Notes: generated by a model from the sequence alone, not told the origin. 64,000 nucleotides of DNA from JAJPKK01 sp963802745 (GCA_963802745.1 CAWDKL010000005.1:62001-126000), one strand, 5' to 3'; numbered from the stretch's first letter, positions 9,377 through 18,673 are shown. Made by a program: numbers and translations.

Positions 9377-10045
9377 ATGGAGGACGCCGCCATCCGCATC
9401 CTACTGGTTGAGGACAATCCGGACCTCTCCCGCCGCTTGACCGAAGGGTTGCGCGTCGTGGGCTTTGTCGTGGATCAAGCTGCCGACGGCGAAACGGCTT
9501 ACGGGCTCGGGCGGTCCGAAACATTCGACGCTGCCATTCTGGATCTTGGCCTGCCGGACATGCAGGGGCTCGAGTTGCTCCGGTCCTGGCGACACGCTGG
9601 ACGGGACATGCCGGTGCTGATTTTGACCGCGCGCGCGAGCTGGACCGAAAAGGTCGAGGGGCTCAATGCGGGGGCCGATGACTACATCACCAAACCGACC
9701 CACATCCAGGAGATTGCCGCGCGGCTTCGCGCGCTCATCCGGCGTTCGGTCGGGAAGCCGGCCGCGACCCTGGTGCACAATGACATAGAGCTTTCGCCCG
9801 CCACCGGAACGGTAACGGTGGCAGGAAAGGTGGTCGAATTGACGGCGCAGGAATTTCGCATCCTGAATTACTTCATGCATCGCCGGGGTCACGTTATTTC
9901 GCAATCCCAATTGCTTGACCACCTGTATTCGCTCGAAACGGAGCGCGATCCAAATACCGTAGAGGTATATATAGCCCGCCTGCGGCGAAAATTGGGCCGC
10001 GAAACGATCAAGACGCTGCGCGGTCTTGGATACCGGTTTGGATGA
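9377..10045 (+). CDS. OmpR-family response regulator (PhoP/PmrA/QseB type)
   Basis: Two-component transcription factor of 222 residues. The receiver domain (about 1-118) has the acidic pair in LLVEDNP, the phospho-acceptor aspartate in AAILDLGLPD, the Thr in LILTARAS and the Lys in YITKP. The C-terminal winged helix (about 128-222) has LTAQEFRILNYFMHRRGHVIS and RDPNTVEVYIARLRRKLG. ATG 9377 begins directly before IRILLVEDN. The downstream kinase start overlaps its stop by four bases. Likely targets, inferred from shared repeats, are its own promoter and the pair at 7941/8221. Confidence 0.9.
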   Translation: MEDAAIRILLVEDNPDLSRRLTEGLRVVGFVVDQAADGETAYGLGRSETFDAAILDLGLPDMQGLELLRSWRHAGRDMPVLILTARASWTEKVEGLNAGADDYITKPTHIQEIAARLRALIRRSVGKPAATLVHNDIELSPATGTVTVAGKVVELTAQEFRILNYFMHRRGHVISQSQLLDHLYSLETERDPNTVEVYIARLRRKLGRETIKTLRGLGYRFG

Positions 10046-11412
10046 GCAGGTTGTTTCTCCGCAGCCTCAGGGCTCGACTGATCATTGGGGCAGCCATCTG
10101 GATTGCGATTGGCGTGTCGGCCGCCGGGGTTTTTATCGCCGGTTTGTTCCGTCACTACGCGACGAACCTGATGGATGCGGAGCTGCGCAACCATCTCGAA
10201 GAGCTGACGATGCATATTGACATCGACGCCAGGGGCTTTCCGCATTTGTATCGTCCGCTGAGCGACCCACGTTTCAGCGAACTCGATTCTGGGTTTACGT
10301 GGCAAGTGAGCCGGTCGGGCACGAGTTTGATCAAATCCCTTTCCGCCAGCACCGAGGAATTGCCGGTACCAAATGATGGGTTGCGTGCGGACGAGATTCG
10401 GAAGGCCACGATCATGGGGCCGCGGGGCGAGATGATCGTTTTCGAGCGCATGTTTCTTCCGGATGACGGCGAGCCGCCGCCGTTTCGTATTCAGATCGGG
10501 GCTGACGCTGCAGTCGTTGACCGCATGTTGCCGACATTCGATATACCTTTGACCATTTCGCTGGCTTTGCTGGCGCTTGCGCTCATTACGGCGGCGGGAC
10601 TGCAGGTGTTGTTCGGCTTGCAACCGATGGCGCGCCTGAGAGACGCGTTGGGCGCGATCAAATCAGGCAAAGCCGCGAAGCTACTTGGTGACTTTCCGTC
10701 CGAAGTTGAACCGCTTGTGGGCGATCTCAACAACCTGATTGAGATCAATGCCCACATGGTGTTGCGGGCGCGGACACAAGCCGGAAATCTCGCCCATGCC
10801 TTGAAGACGCCGCTCGCCATTCTGACCGATGAAGCCGATCGCATGTCGAATCGCGGCCAGATCGAAACGGCGGCGGTTATTTTAACGCAATGTCAGCGCA
10901 TGCAGCGTCAAATCGATTATCAGATCGCGCGTGCGCGCGCTGCAGCGTCGCGTTCGGTTCCCGGCATTGTGGCGCCGGTAGGGCCGGCCGTAAGCAATAT
11001 TATCGCCGCGATGAAACGCTTGTACGGCGCGAAGAAGCTGCTCATAAGCGCCGATATCGATCCGTATTGCGTGGTGCTATGCGACCCCATGGATCTCAAT
11101 GAAATGCTTGCCAACATTATCGACAACGCATGCAAATGGACGACGCAGACAATTGTCATCCGCGCCTCCATCGATGACACCAAGAAGCAAGTTGTCATCG
11201 CGATCGAAGATGATGGCCCCGGACTGCCCGCAGATGCAATGGAATTGGTATTCCGGATCGGCCAGCGCCTGGATGAGCAAGTCTCGGGGTCCGGTTTGGG
11301 GCTGCCCATTGTTCGCGACCTTGCGCAACTTTATGGCGGCGAGATCCTCTTGGAGAACGCAGTCAAGGGCGGCCTGAGAGCCACGCTTAAGTTACCTAGA
11401 GCCCTTACCTAA
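10042..11412 (+). CDS. Sensor histidine kinase (PhoQ/QseC-like)
   Basis: Partner of the upstream regulator, 456 residues. Membrane helix 1 is near residues 12-35 (GVSAAGVFIAGLF). A periplasmic sensor region of about 135 residues follows, then helix 2 near 170-190 (SLALLALALITAAGLQVLFG). The phospho-acceptor His lies in NLAHALKTPLAIL. The ATP-binding domain shows the N box (DLNEMLANIIDNACKW), G1 box (EDDGPGLP) and G2 box (SGSGLGLPIV). The gene overlaps the regulator by four bases. The stimulus is unknown; the sensor region has no motif I can name. Confidence 0.9.
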   Translation: MSRLFLRSLRARLIIGAAIWIAIGVSAAGVFIAGLFRHYATNLMDAELRNHLEELTMHIDIDARGFPHLYRPLSDPRFSELDSGFTWQVSRSGTSLIKSLSASTEELPVPNDGLRADEIRKATIMGPRGEMIVFERMFLPDDGEPPPFRIQIGADAAVVDRMLPTFDIPLTISLALLALALITAAGLQVLFGLQPMARLRDALGAIKSGKAAKLLGDFPSEVEPLVGDLNNLIEINAHMVLRARTQAGNLAHALKTPLAILTDEADRMSNRGQIETAAVILTQCQRMQRQIDYQIARARAAASRSVPGIVAPVGPAVSNIIAAMKRLYGAKKLLISADIDPYCVVLCDPMDLNEMLANIIDNACKWTTQTIVIRASIDDTKKQVVIAIEDDGPGLPADAMELVFRIGQRLDEQVSGSGLGLPIVRDLAQLYGGEILLENAVKGGLRATLKLPRALT

Positions 11413-11538
11413 CGACCGGCGCGATTTCACCGGTGCGCACCGGTCCGCTACGCAACAGCGGCCCAAGCGAATGCTGCGCCCTGGCCCGCCTGAATCTGCT
11501 AGCCAACGCTGATTTATCACTGTTAACGGTGCCCCCGG

Positions 11539-11850
11539 CTACGGTTTCGAGAGCAGCTTCACGCTATACGACATCGCGCCACCGCCGCAACACGGGCACG
11601 CCATGGCAACCAGGAGACCCTGCCGCTGCTCTTCGTCCATGTCGGCGCGGTCGAGCGTGGCGCGGGCCTGTTGCTCGAACAGGTCGTGCAGCGACAGGTC
11701 GCTGTAGCTGATCGCCGCGGCCTCCGCGCCGGCCGCATCCGCGCCGGAATCGGCGGCGGAGCCGGCATCATCCGCCGCTCCGGGCGCCGCGGCGTCCGCG
11801 CTTGCGGGCCCCGTCCGCCGTGCGAGCCCTCGCTTCCCCGTCCGCTTCAC
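11539..11850 (-). CDS. Small CPCC-motif protein, unknown
   Basis: A 103-residue product that I do not recognise. The GTG at 11850 overlaps the stop of the upstream transporter gene by four bases (GTGA), which supports it as a real coupled gene. The N-terminal half is low-complexity Ala/Asp/Gly. The C-terminal half looks folded: SLHDLFEQQARATLDRADM, then a CPCCGGGA cysteine motif and AMSYSVKLLSKP at the end. The CPCC pair could bind metal or act in redox. Its position suggests a job connected to the transporter. Confidence 0.5.
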   Translation of the reverse strand: MKRTGKRGLARRTGPASADAAAPGAADDAGSAADSGADAAGAEAAAISYSDLSLHDLFEQQARATLDRADMDEEQRQGLLVAMACPCCGGGAMSYSVKLLSKP

Positions 11851-13262
11851 GGCGAAATTTCCTCCAGCACCCGCCCCTTGGTTTCGGTCGCAAACACCGC
11901 CACCACGAGGCTTGCCGCCAGCGCCACGGCGCCGAACACGAAGAACACGTCGCCGAGCCCGCCCTTGGCGAGCGTGGTGCCGACCACCCACGGGCCGATG
12001 ATCGAGGCGAGCCGCAGCCACGCCGTGCCGGCGCCGGTCGCCAGCGCCCGCACCCGGGTCGGGTAGAGTTCGGCCGTGTAGAGATAGAGCGCAAGCGACA
12101 GGGTCGACATGCACATGTAGCTCATGGTCGAGAGCAGCAGCACCCGCTCCGGCGTCGCCGGGCCGATCCACCACAGCAGCAGAAAACCGACCGAGCCGAG
12201 CCCGAGCGCGCAGGCGAACCAGATGCGCCGGCCGACCCGGTCGATGAGCAGCGCACAGGCCAGGCTCGACGTGAGCCCCGCCGCCGGCGCCACCAGGCCA
12301 TAGGTCAGCGCCCGGTCGAGCGGCAGCTTGAACATGGTCTGGTAGACGGTGGGCAGCCAGGTGGTGAGGCCATAATTGGCGAAATAGACCGCGAACCAGC
12401 AGGTCCAGATCACCAGCGTGCGGCTCAGATATTTTGCGCCGAACAGATCGCCCCAGGACGGCCGCCGCACGGCGAGCGTCTTCAGCACCGGCCGCGGGAG
12501 CGGCAGCGGGGCACCGGTTGCGGCGCTCACCCGCGCTTCGATGAACGCCATGGCGTGTTCTGCTTCCCCGGCGCGGCCGCGGGCCGCCAGCCAGCGCGGC
12601 GACTCCGGCAGGTTGCGCATCATCACCAGCGCCAGCAAGGCCGGGATGCCGCCGACAAAAAACAGATATTGCCAGCCGAGATTGGGGACGATCCATCGCC
12701 CGAGAATGGCCGCGGCCAGCAGGCCGACCGGAAACACCAGTTCGAACAGCAGCACGAAGCGGCCGCGCCCATGCGCCCTGGCAAGCTCGCTGATATAGGT
12801 GGCGGCCACCGGCACCTCGGCGCCGAGGCCGAGCCCCTGGAGCAGCCGCAGCACCACGAGCGAGGGGTAGCTCCAGGCGAATCCGCACGCGATGCTGAAC
12901 ACGCCGAACCAAAACACCGCGGTCACCACCACCGGCCGCCGCCCGAACCGCTCCGCCAGCGCCCCGCCGATCAGCGCCCCGATCAGCTGGCCCAAATAGC
13001 CCGACGAGATCAAAAAACTCACATCGGCAAAGCCGAGCTTCCATAGCGGCACGATGGCGGGCAGCACATAGGCGATCGACAGCGCATCGAAGGCGTCGAA
13101 GAAGGTGGCGGTGCCGACGATGATGCGGGTGCGGATTTGCCACGCCGACAGCGGCAGCCGCTCGATGCGCGCGAGGATATTTTCGGGGGTGGCCGCTGCC
13201 GGGTCGAACACAGACGGGCGGCGCAGCGGATCGCGGGCGAGAAGCGTGGGGTCGGCGGGCAT
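11847..13262 (-). CDS. MFS transporter, metabolite/aromatic acid symporter type
   Basis: A 471-residue proton-coupled transporter. The soluble start runs up to RIERLPLSAWQIRTR; helix 1 follows with TFFDAFDALSIAYVLP, the paired-aspartate pattern of the aromatic-acid and niacin/sugar-porter-like families. Signature loops are present: GALAERFGRRP (loop 2-3), RLLQGLGLGAEVPVA (helix 4-5), RNLPESPRWL and YTAELYPTRVRALATG. The last resembles sugar porters and NiaP-like carriers. ATG 13262 gives the family-length N-terminus. The small CPCC protein is coupled downstream and the hicBA remnant lies just upstream on the same strand. The substrate cannot be read from the sequence. Confidence 0.85.
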   Translation of the reverse strand: MPADPTLLARDPLRRPSVFDPAAATPENILARIERLPLSAWQIRTRIIVGTATFFDAFDALSIAYVLPAIVPLWKLGFADVSFLISSGYLGQLIGALIGGALAERFGRRPVVVTAVFWFGVFSIACGFAWSYPSLVVLRLLQGLGLGAEVPVAATYISELARAHGRGRFVLLFELVFPVGLLAAAILGRWIVPNLGWQYLFFVGGIPALLALVMMRNLPESPRWLAARGRAGEAEHAMAFIEARVSAATGAPLPLPRPVLKTLAVRRPSWGDLFGAKYLSRTLVIWTCWFAVYFANYGLTTWLPTVYQTMFKLPLDRALTYGLVAPAAGLTSSLACALLIDRVGRRIWFACALGLGSVGFLLLWWIGPATPERVLLLSTMSYMCMSTLSLALYLYTAELYPTRVRALATGAGTAWLRLASIIGPWVVGTTLAKGGLGDVFFVFGAVALAASLVVAVFATETKGRVLEEISP

Positions 13263-13263
13263 G

Positions 13264-13458
13264 TCAGAAAGCCTTTGGGATGCCGGCCTGATCGAGGACT
13301 TCATTGGCTGTATGCCGAGATTTGGTCGACCGCGGTACGGCGACCGGCTTGTGATTGACCGGGCTCTACCAGATTTCGTGGCTGCCTTTGCCGGCTCGAA
13401 CGAACCGGCAGCCATGTTCTCGCAAAATCTTCACAAGTTCTCGGTAGAAATCGGCCAT
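13264..13458 (-). pseudogene. hicA: HicA-type mRNA interferase with internal amber codon
   Basis: The sequence MADFYRELVKIL, then FVRAGKGSHEIW, has the fold and the catalytic-histidine GSHEIW motif of HicA toxins. Directly after that Trp there is a TAG at 13366-13368 where the family has a tyrosine. The same frame then continues in a fully HicA-like way (SPVNHKPVAVP, TANEVLDQAGIPKAF) to a normal TGA at 13264. So the full product of 64 codons is interrupted by one substitution, not a frameshift. The start overlaps the hicB stop by one base (TGATG). It is probably inactivated toxin; read-through or a sequencing error are alternatives. Confidence 0.75.
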
Positions 13459-13685
13459 CAGGCGAGCGCGAGATCCAGATGCTCCTCCGCGATAAAGGTG
13501 AGAGAAAGCGGTTCCGCGGGAAATCCGAGCAGTTCCAAAAGATCCGGCAATATCAGCCTCGTTTCCCGGATCATCGCCGGCCACGTTTCGGCTTCCACGA
13601 CCAGGCCGTGAACGTCGCGGCTGGTGGCGATCCAGACGCCAGCTTCGCTATCCCAACGCGCCTTTATGATGATCGACCGGCTCAT
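13458..13685 (-). CDS. hicB: HicB-like antitoxin (DUF1902)
   Basis: A 75-residue protein with the partial RNase H-like fold of HicB antitoxins: IIIKARWDSEAGVWIATSRD, then HGLVVEAETWPAM and LILPDLLELLG. This pattern is the DUF1902 branch. It normally binds and neutralises HicA and represses the operon. It is translated immediately before hicA, with a one-base stop/start overlap. Because hicA carries a nonsense codon, this antitoxin may now be an orphan. Confidence 0.75.
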   Translation of the reverse strand: MSRSIIIKARWDSEAGVWIATSRDVHGLVVEAETWPAMIRETRLILPDLLELLGFPAEPLSLTFIAEEHLDLALA

Positions 13686-13825
13686 TGTACAACCATCGTG
13701 TCTCCGATCAGCACTGTCAATCCCGTTGCCTTGCGGTGCGGGTATTTGGCGGTTCTTGAGGGGCACCGGCTGCGCGACGCTGGTTTTCCTCCTCTGAGGC
13801 TGCCAGCGTGCGTTGCACTTCCATT

Positions 13826-14978
13826 CTACGCGAAATAGCGCTCCAGCACTTTTCGGTAGATGGCCGTGAGCGCGGCCAGGTCGGCGGTCGCCACGCATTC
13901 GTCGATCTTGTGCATGGTGGCGTTGACCAGGCCGAATTCCACCACCGGGCAATAGTCCTTGATGAACCGGGCATCCGACGTGCCGCCTGTGGTCGAGAGC
14001 ACGGGCGTGCGCCCCGTCACCTCGGCAATGGCATCGCTCACCAGGTCCGTGAAGGGACCGGGGGCGGTGAGGAACACATCGGCGTTCGACGGTTCCCAAT
14101 CGATGCGGAACCGGCCGCCGTCCGCGGCCGCGGCCGCGCGCGACTCGACCAGCGCTTTAAGCGAGCCTTGGGTGTGGCAATCGTTGAAGCGGATGTTGAA
14201 GCGCGCCCGCGCCTCCGCCGGAATGACGTTCACGGTCTTGTTGCCGACATCGACCGAGGTGAATTCCAGATTGGAAGGGTCGAAATGCCCGCTGCCGGCG
14301 TCCAGCGGCTGCCCCATCACGGCGCTCATGATGGCGACGATCCGGCGCACCGGATTGTCGGCGAGCGCCGGATAGGCGACGTGGCCCTGCGTCCCGCAGA
14401 CCACCAAGGTGCCGTTGAGCGAGCCGCGGCGGCCGATCTTGATCATGTCGCCGAGCTGCGCCGGATTGGTCGGCTCGCCGAGCACGCAGTGATCGAACTT
14501 TTCGCCGCGCGCCGCCACACCATTTGAGCAGCTTGACGGTGCCGTTGACCGCGATGCTCTCCTCGTCCCCGGTGATCAGAAACGATATCGAGCCCTTCGG
14601 TTTGCCGCCATTTGCGGCCAGATGATCGAGCACGGCGGCGATCTGGCAGGCAATCGCGCCCTTCATGTCGACGGCGCCGCGGCCGAACAGCACGCCATCC
14701 TGGATCTCCCCGGCGAACGGGGCGTGGCGCCAGTGCGCCGCATCGCCCGGCGGCACCACGTCGGTATGCCCGGCCAGCACCAGGTTGGGCGATGCCGTGC
14801 CGATGCGGGCATAGAGGTTCTCGACATCGTCGGCGCCGGGTTCCGTGAAGGTGACGCGGTGCACCGCAAAGCCGGCGCCGGCGAGCGTGCGTTCGATCAA
14901 CGCCAGCGCCCCGCCCTCGGCGGGCGTCACCGACGGGCAGCGCAGGAGTTCTTGGGCGAGGGCGATTGGGTCGGACAT
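13826..14978 (-). CDS. dapE: Succinyl-diaminopimelate desuccinylase DapE (one frameshift)
   Basis: Removes succinate from N-succinyl-LL-diaminopimelate in lysine and peptidoglycan precursor synthesis. It is an M20-family zinc enzyme. From ATG 14978: LAQELLRCPSVTPAEGG, the zinc/catalytic motif LAGHTDVVPPGD, GRGAVDMKGAIA and LITGDEESIAVNGT. At KLLKW (near 14520) the frame shifts; one extra T explains it. In the next frame the dimerisation domain and the rest continue: HCVLGEPTN, GRRGSLNG, GHVAYP, STTGGTSDARF and EFGLVNATMHKIDE, with the last zinc His. All motifs survive in a gene normally essential, so a sequence error is more likely than a pseudogene. Confidence 0.9.
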
Positions 14979-15553
14979 GTGGGAAGGCTTTCGGATGCCG
15001 GCGCTCGTAGGGCGCAAATGAGCGTAGCGCATTGCGCTACGCTACGCTCGCCTTACGCTCGCAGGGCGTAACAAGTGTAGCACATTGTGGCCCAGCGGAA
15101 TCCGGCCGAGTCTGGGCGTCGGTGAAGCCATGTCAGTAGCTTTTCAAGTTGTCCGGTTTTTGTCGCACGCGCGTTGTCTGCTTTCTGCGCTGGTCAGTTT
15201 CTTTGTTCGACCGCAGCACCGTTTCTTCGTCCCGACCTGCCCATCCGAAGTGACGCCGCGCGCAGCCGCGGTCAAGGATGGCCGTCGCTCTGCGGGTTAG
15301 GCGATCTCAGCCGTTGCCAGGCCGCGCCTTGACGGCGGCGAGCACGGCGTCACGCTTGGAGCCGTCGGGGCGGCAGTGATCAGGCAACGAACCGGACAAC
15401 GCGTGTGCTGACGACAAGCGTCGGCGAAGCCATGGCCTGGCGGGCACTCCTGGTATAGATTTGCGTATTCTGCGGCGAATGGGTCCCGAGGTGGCCAAAT
15501 CCGCGACCGAGGGGCCGTAACCACGAAGGCAGGGTGGCACGAAGGAGGGTACG
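14979..15553. other. Gene-free interval with a 21-bp palindrome
   Basis: 575 bases between dapE and the DUF1194 gene. It contains a perfect palindrome, GCGTAGCGCA-T-TGCGCTACGC, at 15022-15042, followed by partial repeats of GCTACGCTCGCC. This is a typical dispersed intergenic repeat. Short reading frames here show no protein-like features. The end of the interval must hold the promoter for the gene at 15554; GAAGGAGGG just before that start is a good ribosome-binding site. Confidence 0.5.
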
Positions 15554-16267
15554 ATGAAAACTCTGGTGACCCGGCGCCAGGCTTTGGCGGCGACGTCCGC
15601 GCTCGCGCTCGCTCCGTTGGCCGGCGCCGCCGGTGCGCAGGAGGCCGTGGGGATGCAGCTCATCCTCGCGGCCGATGTGTCGGGAAGCGTCAGTCCAGGG
15701 CGGTACCGGACCCAGCAGGACGGCTACCTTGAAGCGCTCGGAGATCCCCGCGTATTGCAGGTCATCCGTGAACTCGACCCGCCGGTTCTTGCCATCACGT
15801 TCATCGCCTGGGCGCGCGGACAGGAAATCATGGTACCGTGGACGCGCGTCGATGACGCCCAATCGATGGACGTGTTTCGCAATCGATTGAAAGACACTCA
15901 GCGCTCGCGGGTCGGGATCAATACGTTTATCAGCAGGGCGCTCGCCTTCTGCGACCGGCAGTTCGACCAGGCGTTTACCGGGGGTCGAAAGGTCATCGAC
16001 GTGTCCGGGGACGGTGACGACAATCTTGGCATTTACGGCCTTCATGAAGTGCGCGATGCGTTGGTGGAGAAAGGCGTGGTGATCAACGGCCTGCCGATCA
16101 TCGTGAAGCCGCCCGAATATATTTTCCCGCCACAACCGCCCGAAGGTCTCGATGTCTACTATCGCAATCACGTCGTCGGCGGCGCCGGCCATGTCACCAT
16201 CGAGTCGGTCGGCTTCGACAATTTCAAGCAGGCCATTTTGCAGAAGCTGCTGCTCGAGATCGGGTGA
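15554..16267 (+). CDS. Secreted DUF1194 (von Willebrand A-like) protein
   Basis: 237 residues with a signal peptide (TRRQALAATSALALAPLAGAAGAQ; the TRRQ start suggests possible Tat export). The mature part begins MQLILAADVSGSVSPGRY, which carries the DxSxS metal-ion-dependent adhesion site of VWA folds. Then VGINTFISRALAFCDRQF, a second Asp motif VIDVSGDGDDNLG and NHVVGGAGHVTIE follow. This is the DUF1194 family, common in Hyphomicrobiales and of unknown function. A strong Shine-Dalgarno sequence precedes ATG 15554. No linked genes suggest a role. Confidence 0.8.
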   Translation: MKTLVTRRQALAATSALALAPLAGAAGAQEAVGMQLILAADVSGSVSPGRYRTQQDGYLEALGDPRVLQVIRELDPPVLAITFIAWARGQEIMVPWTRVDDAQSMDVFRNRLKDTQRSRVGINTFISRALAFCDRQFDQAFTGGRKVIDVSGDGDDNLGIYGLHEVRDALVEKGVVINGLPIIVKPPEYIFPPQPPEGLDVYYRNHVVGGAGHVTIESVGFDNFKQAILQKLLLEIG

Positions 16268-16482
16268 TCGATACAGCCGCCACGGGGCAGCGCGGGGCGC
16301 TCAGCTTGCCCCGATTCGTCCGACCGGCATGCAAGCCGCCCCTTCGGTACCGCGTCCGCTGCCGTGCTTAGGCGTCGAATGCCACCGCCGCGCTCCCGTA
16401 CCCCCGCAGAGGTTGCAGATCTCTGCCGGATTCAATGCCACGAAGCACTAGGCGCATGTGGGCGGAGGTGATAAGGGGCGTC

Positions 16483-16806
16483 ATGCAAAAATTCTCCGTG
16501 TACGACCTCGAACGGCGCATCGACGAGCGTTCCAGCGAGAGCGCCGATGTTTCCTATACCCGCAAGCTGCTCGACCGCGGCGTGGCGCAGTGCGCCAAAA
16601 AGCTGGGCGAGGAAGCCGTGGAACTGGCGCTCGCGTCGGTGGCCGAGAGCCGCGAGCGGCTGACCGAAGAGGCGGCGGACTTGCTTTACCACCTTTTGGT
16701 CGTGCTGAAGGCGCGTGACGTTCGGCTTGCGGACGTGGAACGCGTGCTTGGCGCGCGTTCCAACCAATCCGGCCTCAGCGAAAAGGCATCCCGCAAAGGC
16801 GCCTGA
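16483..16806 (+). CDS. hisE: Phosphoribosyl-ATP pyrophosphatase HisE
   Basis: Second step of histidine synthesis, releasing pyrophosphate from phosphoribosyl-ATP. The 107-residue MazG-like all-helical protein starts MQKFSVYDLERRIDER. It has the metal-binding acidic motifs KKLGEEAVELALA and EEAADLLYHLLVVL. ATG 16483 is chosen over upstream in-frame starts because it matches the family length. The coaA start follows 50 bases later, so the two are probably co-transcribed. Other his genes normally found beside it are not in this window. Confidence 0.92.
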   Translation: MQKFSVYDLERRIDERSSESADVSYTRKLLDRGVAQCAKKLGEEAVELALASVAESRERLTEEAADLLYHLLVVLKARDVRLADVERVLGARSNQSGLSEKASRKGA

Positions 16807-16855
16807 ACCGGCCCGGATTTTGCGGCTTCGTGCTGGACACACGGAAATCCTCGCA

Positions 16856-17809
16856 ATGGATCAGCGTACCGAAGACGGGCTCTCGCCCTATCATGTATTT
16901 TCGCGCGCCCAGTGGGCGGCGTTGCGGGACGACACCCCGATGACGCTCACCCGCGATGAGGTGACGCGACTGCGCTCGCTCAACGATCGCGTCAACATGG
17001 AGGAGATCGAGCACATCTACCTGCCGCTGTCGCGCTTGCTTTCGCTCTATGTGGCGGCGACGCAACGCCTGTTCCGGGCGCAGCAGCGGTTTTTATCCAC
17101 CGAAGACGCCAAGATGCCCTACGTGATCGGCGTCGCCGGATCGGTGGCGGTCGGCAAGTCCACCACGGCGCGCGTGCTGCAGGCTTTGCTGGCGCGGTGG
17201 CCGAACGTGCCGAAGGTCAACCTCATCACCACCGATGGGTTTCTGTTTCCCAACGCGGTGCTGGATCGCGAGCGGCTGATGGAACGCAAGGGCTTTCCGG
17301 AAAGCTACGATCTGCCGGCGCTGCTGCGGTTCCTGTCCGACATCAAGGCCGGACGCCATCCGGTGCGCGCACCCGTATACTCCCATCTGGTTTACGACGT
17401 GGTGCCCAATCAGTGGGTCGAAATCGACCGGCCGGATATTTTGATCGTGGAAGGGTTGAACGTGCTGCAGACCGGCCGGCTGCCGAAGGACGGCACGGCA
17501 ATTCCGTTCGTATCGGATTTCTTCGACTTTTCCGTCTACATCGACGCCGACGAGGATGTCCTCAAGCGCTGGTACGTGCAGCGCTTCCTGGCGCTGCGGG
17601 AAACTGCGTTCCAGGATCCGAAATCATTTTTCCACCGCTATTCGCAATTGAGCGACGCCGAAGCCGTAGCCACCGCGGCCAGTATCTGGACGCGGATCAA
17701 TCTCGTCAATTTGCACGACAATATCCTGCCGACACGGCAGCGCGCCGATCTCATCCTCACCAAGCGCGATACCCACAAGATTCAGGAAGTGGCGCTGCGG
17801 AAATTATAA
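16856..17809 (+). CDS. coaA: Pantothenate kinase CoaA (type I)
   Basis: ATP-dependent phosphorylation of pantothenate, the first committed step to coenzyme A. 317 residues, normal length. The P-loop GSVAVGKS is at 95-102, preceded by YVIGVA; then VNLITTDGFLFPN, RKGFPESYD, VYSHLVYDVVP and VEGLNVLQTG follow. These are all type I CoaA signatures. ATG 16856 begins MDQRTEDGLSPYHVF, the usual family start. It lies directly downstream of hisE, a conserved pairing in rhizobia-like genomes. Confidence 0.95.
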   Translation: MDQRTEDGLSPYHVFSRAQWAALRDDTPMTLTRDEVTRLRSLNDRVNMEEIEHIYLPLSRLLSLYVAATQRLFRAQQRFLSTEDAKMPYVIGVAGSVAVGKSTTARVLQALLARWPNVPKVNLITTDGFLFPNAVLDRERLMERKGFPESYDLPALLRFLSDIKAGRHPVRAPVYSHLVYDVVPNQWVEIDRPDILIVEGLNVLQTGRLPKDGTAIPFVSDFFDFSVYIDADEDVLKRWYVQRFLALRETAFQDPKSFFHRYSQLSDAEAVATAASIWTRINLVNLHDNILPTRQRADLILTKRDTHKIQEVALRKL

Positions 17810-17857
17810 AGCTCTTCGCTCCCTGATGGATAGCGGGCCTGTTTCCGGGGGCGGGCA

Positions 17858-18190
17858 TCAGGCCGCGCCACCGCCCCCGTCGTCGTCACCGGCCGCGGAC
17901 ACCGGTCGCTGTCCGCTCGCCGCGATTCCGCTGAGAAAGCAAATCACCATCGCCACGCTATCGACGTCGGCCTTGAGCTGGTCGAGATCGCGGGTCATCT
18001 CGCGCAGCTCCTGACCCCTGCGGCCGAGTTCTTCGTGGGCTTCCATGATATTGTTGCGGTCGGAGACACTGCGTCCTTCGGCCGCCAGATAAGCCTTTGC
18101 GCGCTGCCACTCCAACCGCGCCCGCTGGCCAACCCGGGCAAATTTCTCGTCCGCGAAGGCCCGGCGCGCGGCATAATATGCCGCGATAAG
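17858..18190 (-). CDS. Hypothetical helical protein, start unclear
   Basis: The minus-strand frame ending at 17858 reads as a charged, helix-rich protein over its last 110 codons: LIAAYYAARRAFADEKFARV, LEWQRAKAYLAAEG, NNIMEAHEELGRRGQELREM, then a hydrophobic stretch SVAMVICFLSGIAASG and a Gly/Asp tail. I do not recognise it. The frame stays open upstream to 18571, but there the product is unnatural and overlaps the vapB gene. No clear start codon with a ribosome-binding site is visible near 18190. It may be the 3' part of a damaged gene. Confidence 0.35.
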   Translation of the reverse strand, partial: LIAAYYAARRAFADEKFARVGQRARLEWQRAKAYLAAEGRSVSDRNNIMEAHEELGRRGQELREMTRDLDQLKADVDSVAMVICFLSGIAASGQRPVSAAGDDDGGGGAA

Positions 18191-18418
18191 GTTTGCTACC
18201 CCCGATCTACGATAACCCGGACTTGTCGGACAGCAGAAACGCTCGACACCTGCGGCGCCTTTGTTGGGTTTTCCGGGGCAAAAGCGCGGCACTGGAACTG
18301 CGGGGGGCCTTTTCGGCCCCAGACAGCTCCAAAACCCATACCCGCCGCCGCGAACCGATCCTGCTACTACCGCTCTGAAATCATTGACCTCTCGGGACGC
18401 TGATGCTATATTGAATTT

Positions 18419-18673
18419 ATGGAAATTCGCCTCCCACCCGACCAGGAAGCTCATCTCGCCGCGCTTGCCGCCAGCGCCGGGCGTAGCGCGGATGACATCG
18501 TCCAGGAAGCCGTCGCGTTGTGGGAAGAGCGCCAAGCCCAACAGCTTCGCCAAGCGCCGAAGCCAAAGCATACCCCGGCACAGGCTGCCGCCCGCATCCG
18601 GGAACTGCGTAAAGGCAATTTTCTGCCCGAAGGTGAGACCATCAAAGACCTCATCAACTACGGCCGAGCATGA
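18419..18673 (+). CDS. vapB: VapB-type antitoxin
   Basis: 84 residues beginning MEIRLPPDQEAHLAALAASAG, a ribbon-helix-helix-like DNA-binding head, then SADDIVQEAVALWEERQA. A C-terminal arm follows (ELRKGNFLPEGETIKDLIN), the segment that usually lies across the toxin active site. It overlaps the PIN toxin gene by four bases (ATGA). It should neutralise VapC and autoregulate the operon. Confidence 0.8.
   Translation: MEIRLPPDQEAHLAALAASAGRSADDIVQEAVALWEERQAQQLRQAPKPKHTPAQAAARIRELRKGNFLPEGETIKDLINYGRA

Noticed and set aside
15085..15300. Plus-strand 71-codon frame as a gene
   Set aside because: The product is low in protein-like features, has no ribosome-binding site and lies in repeat-containing intergenic DNA.
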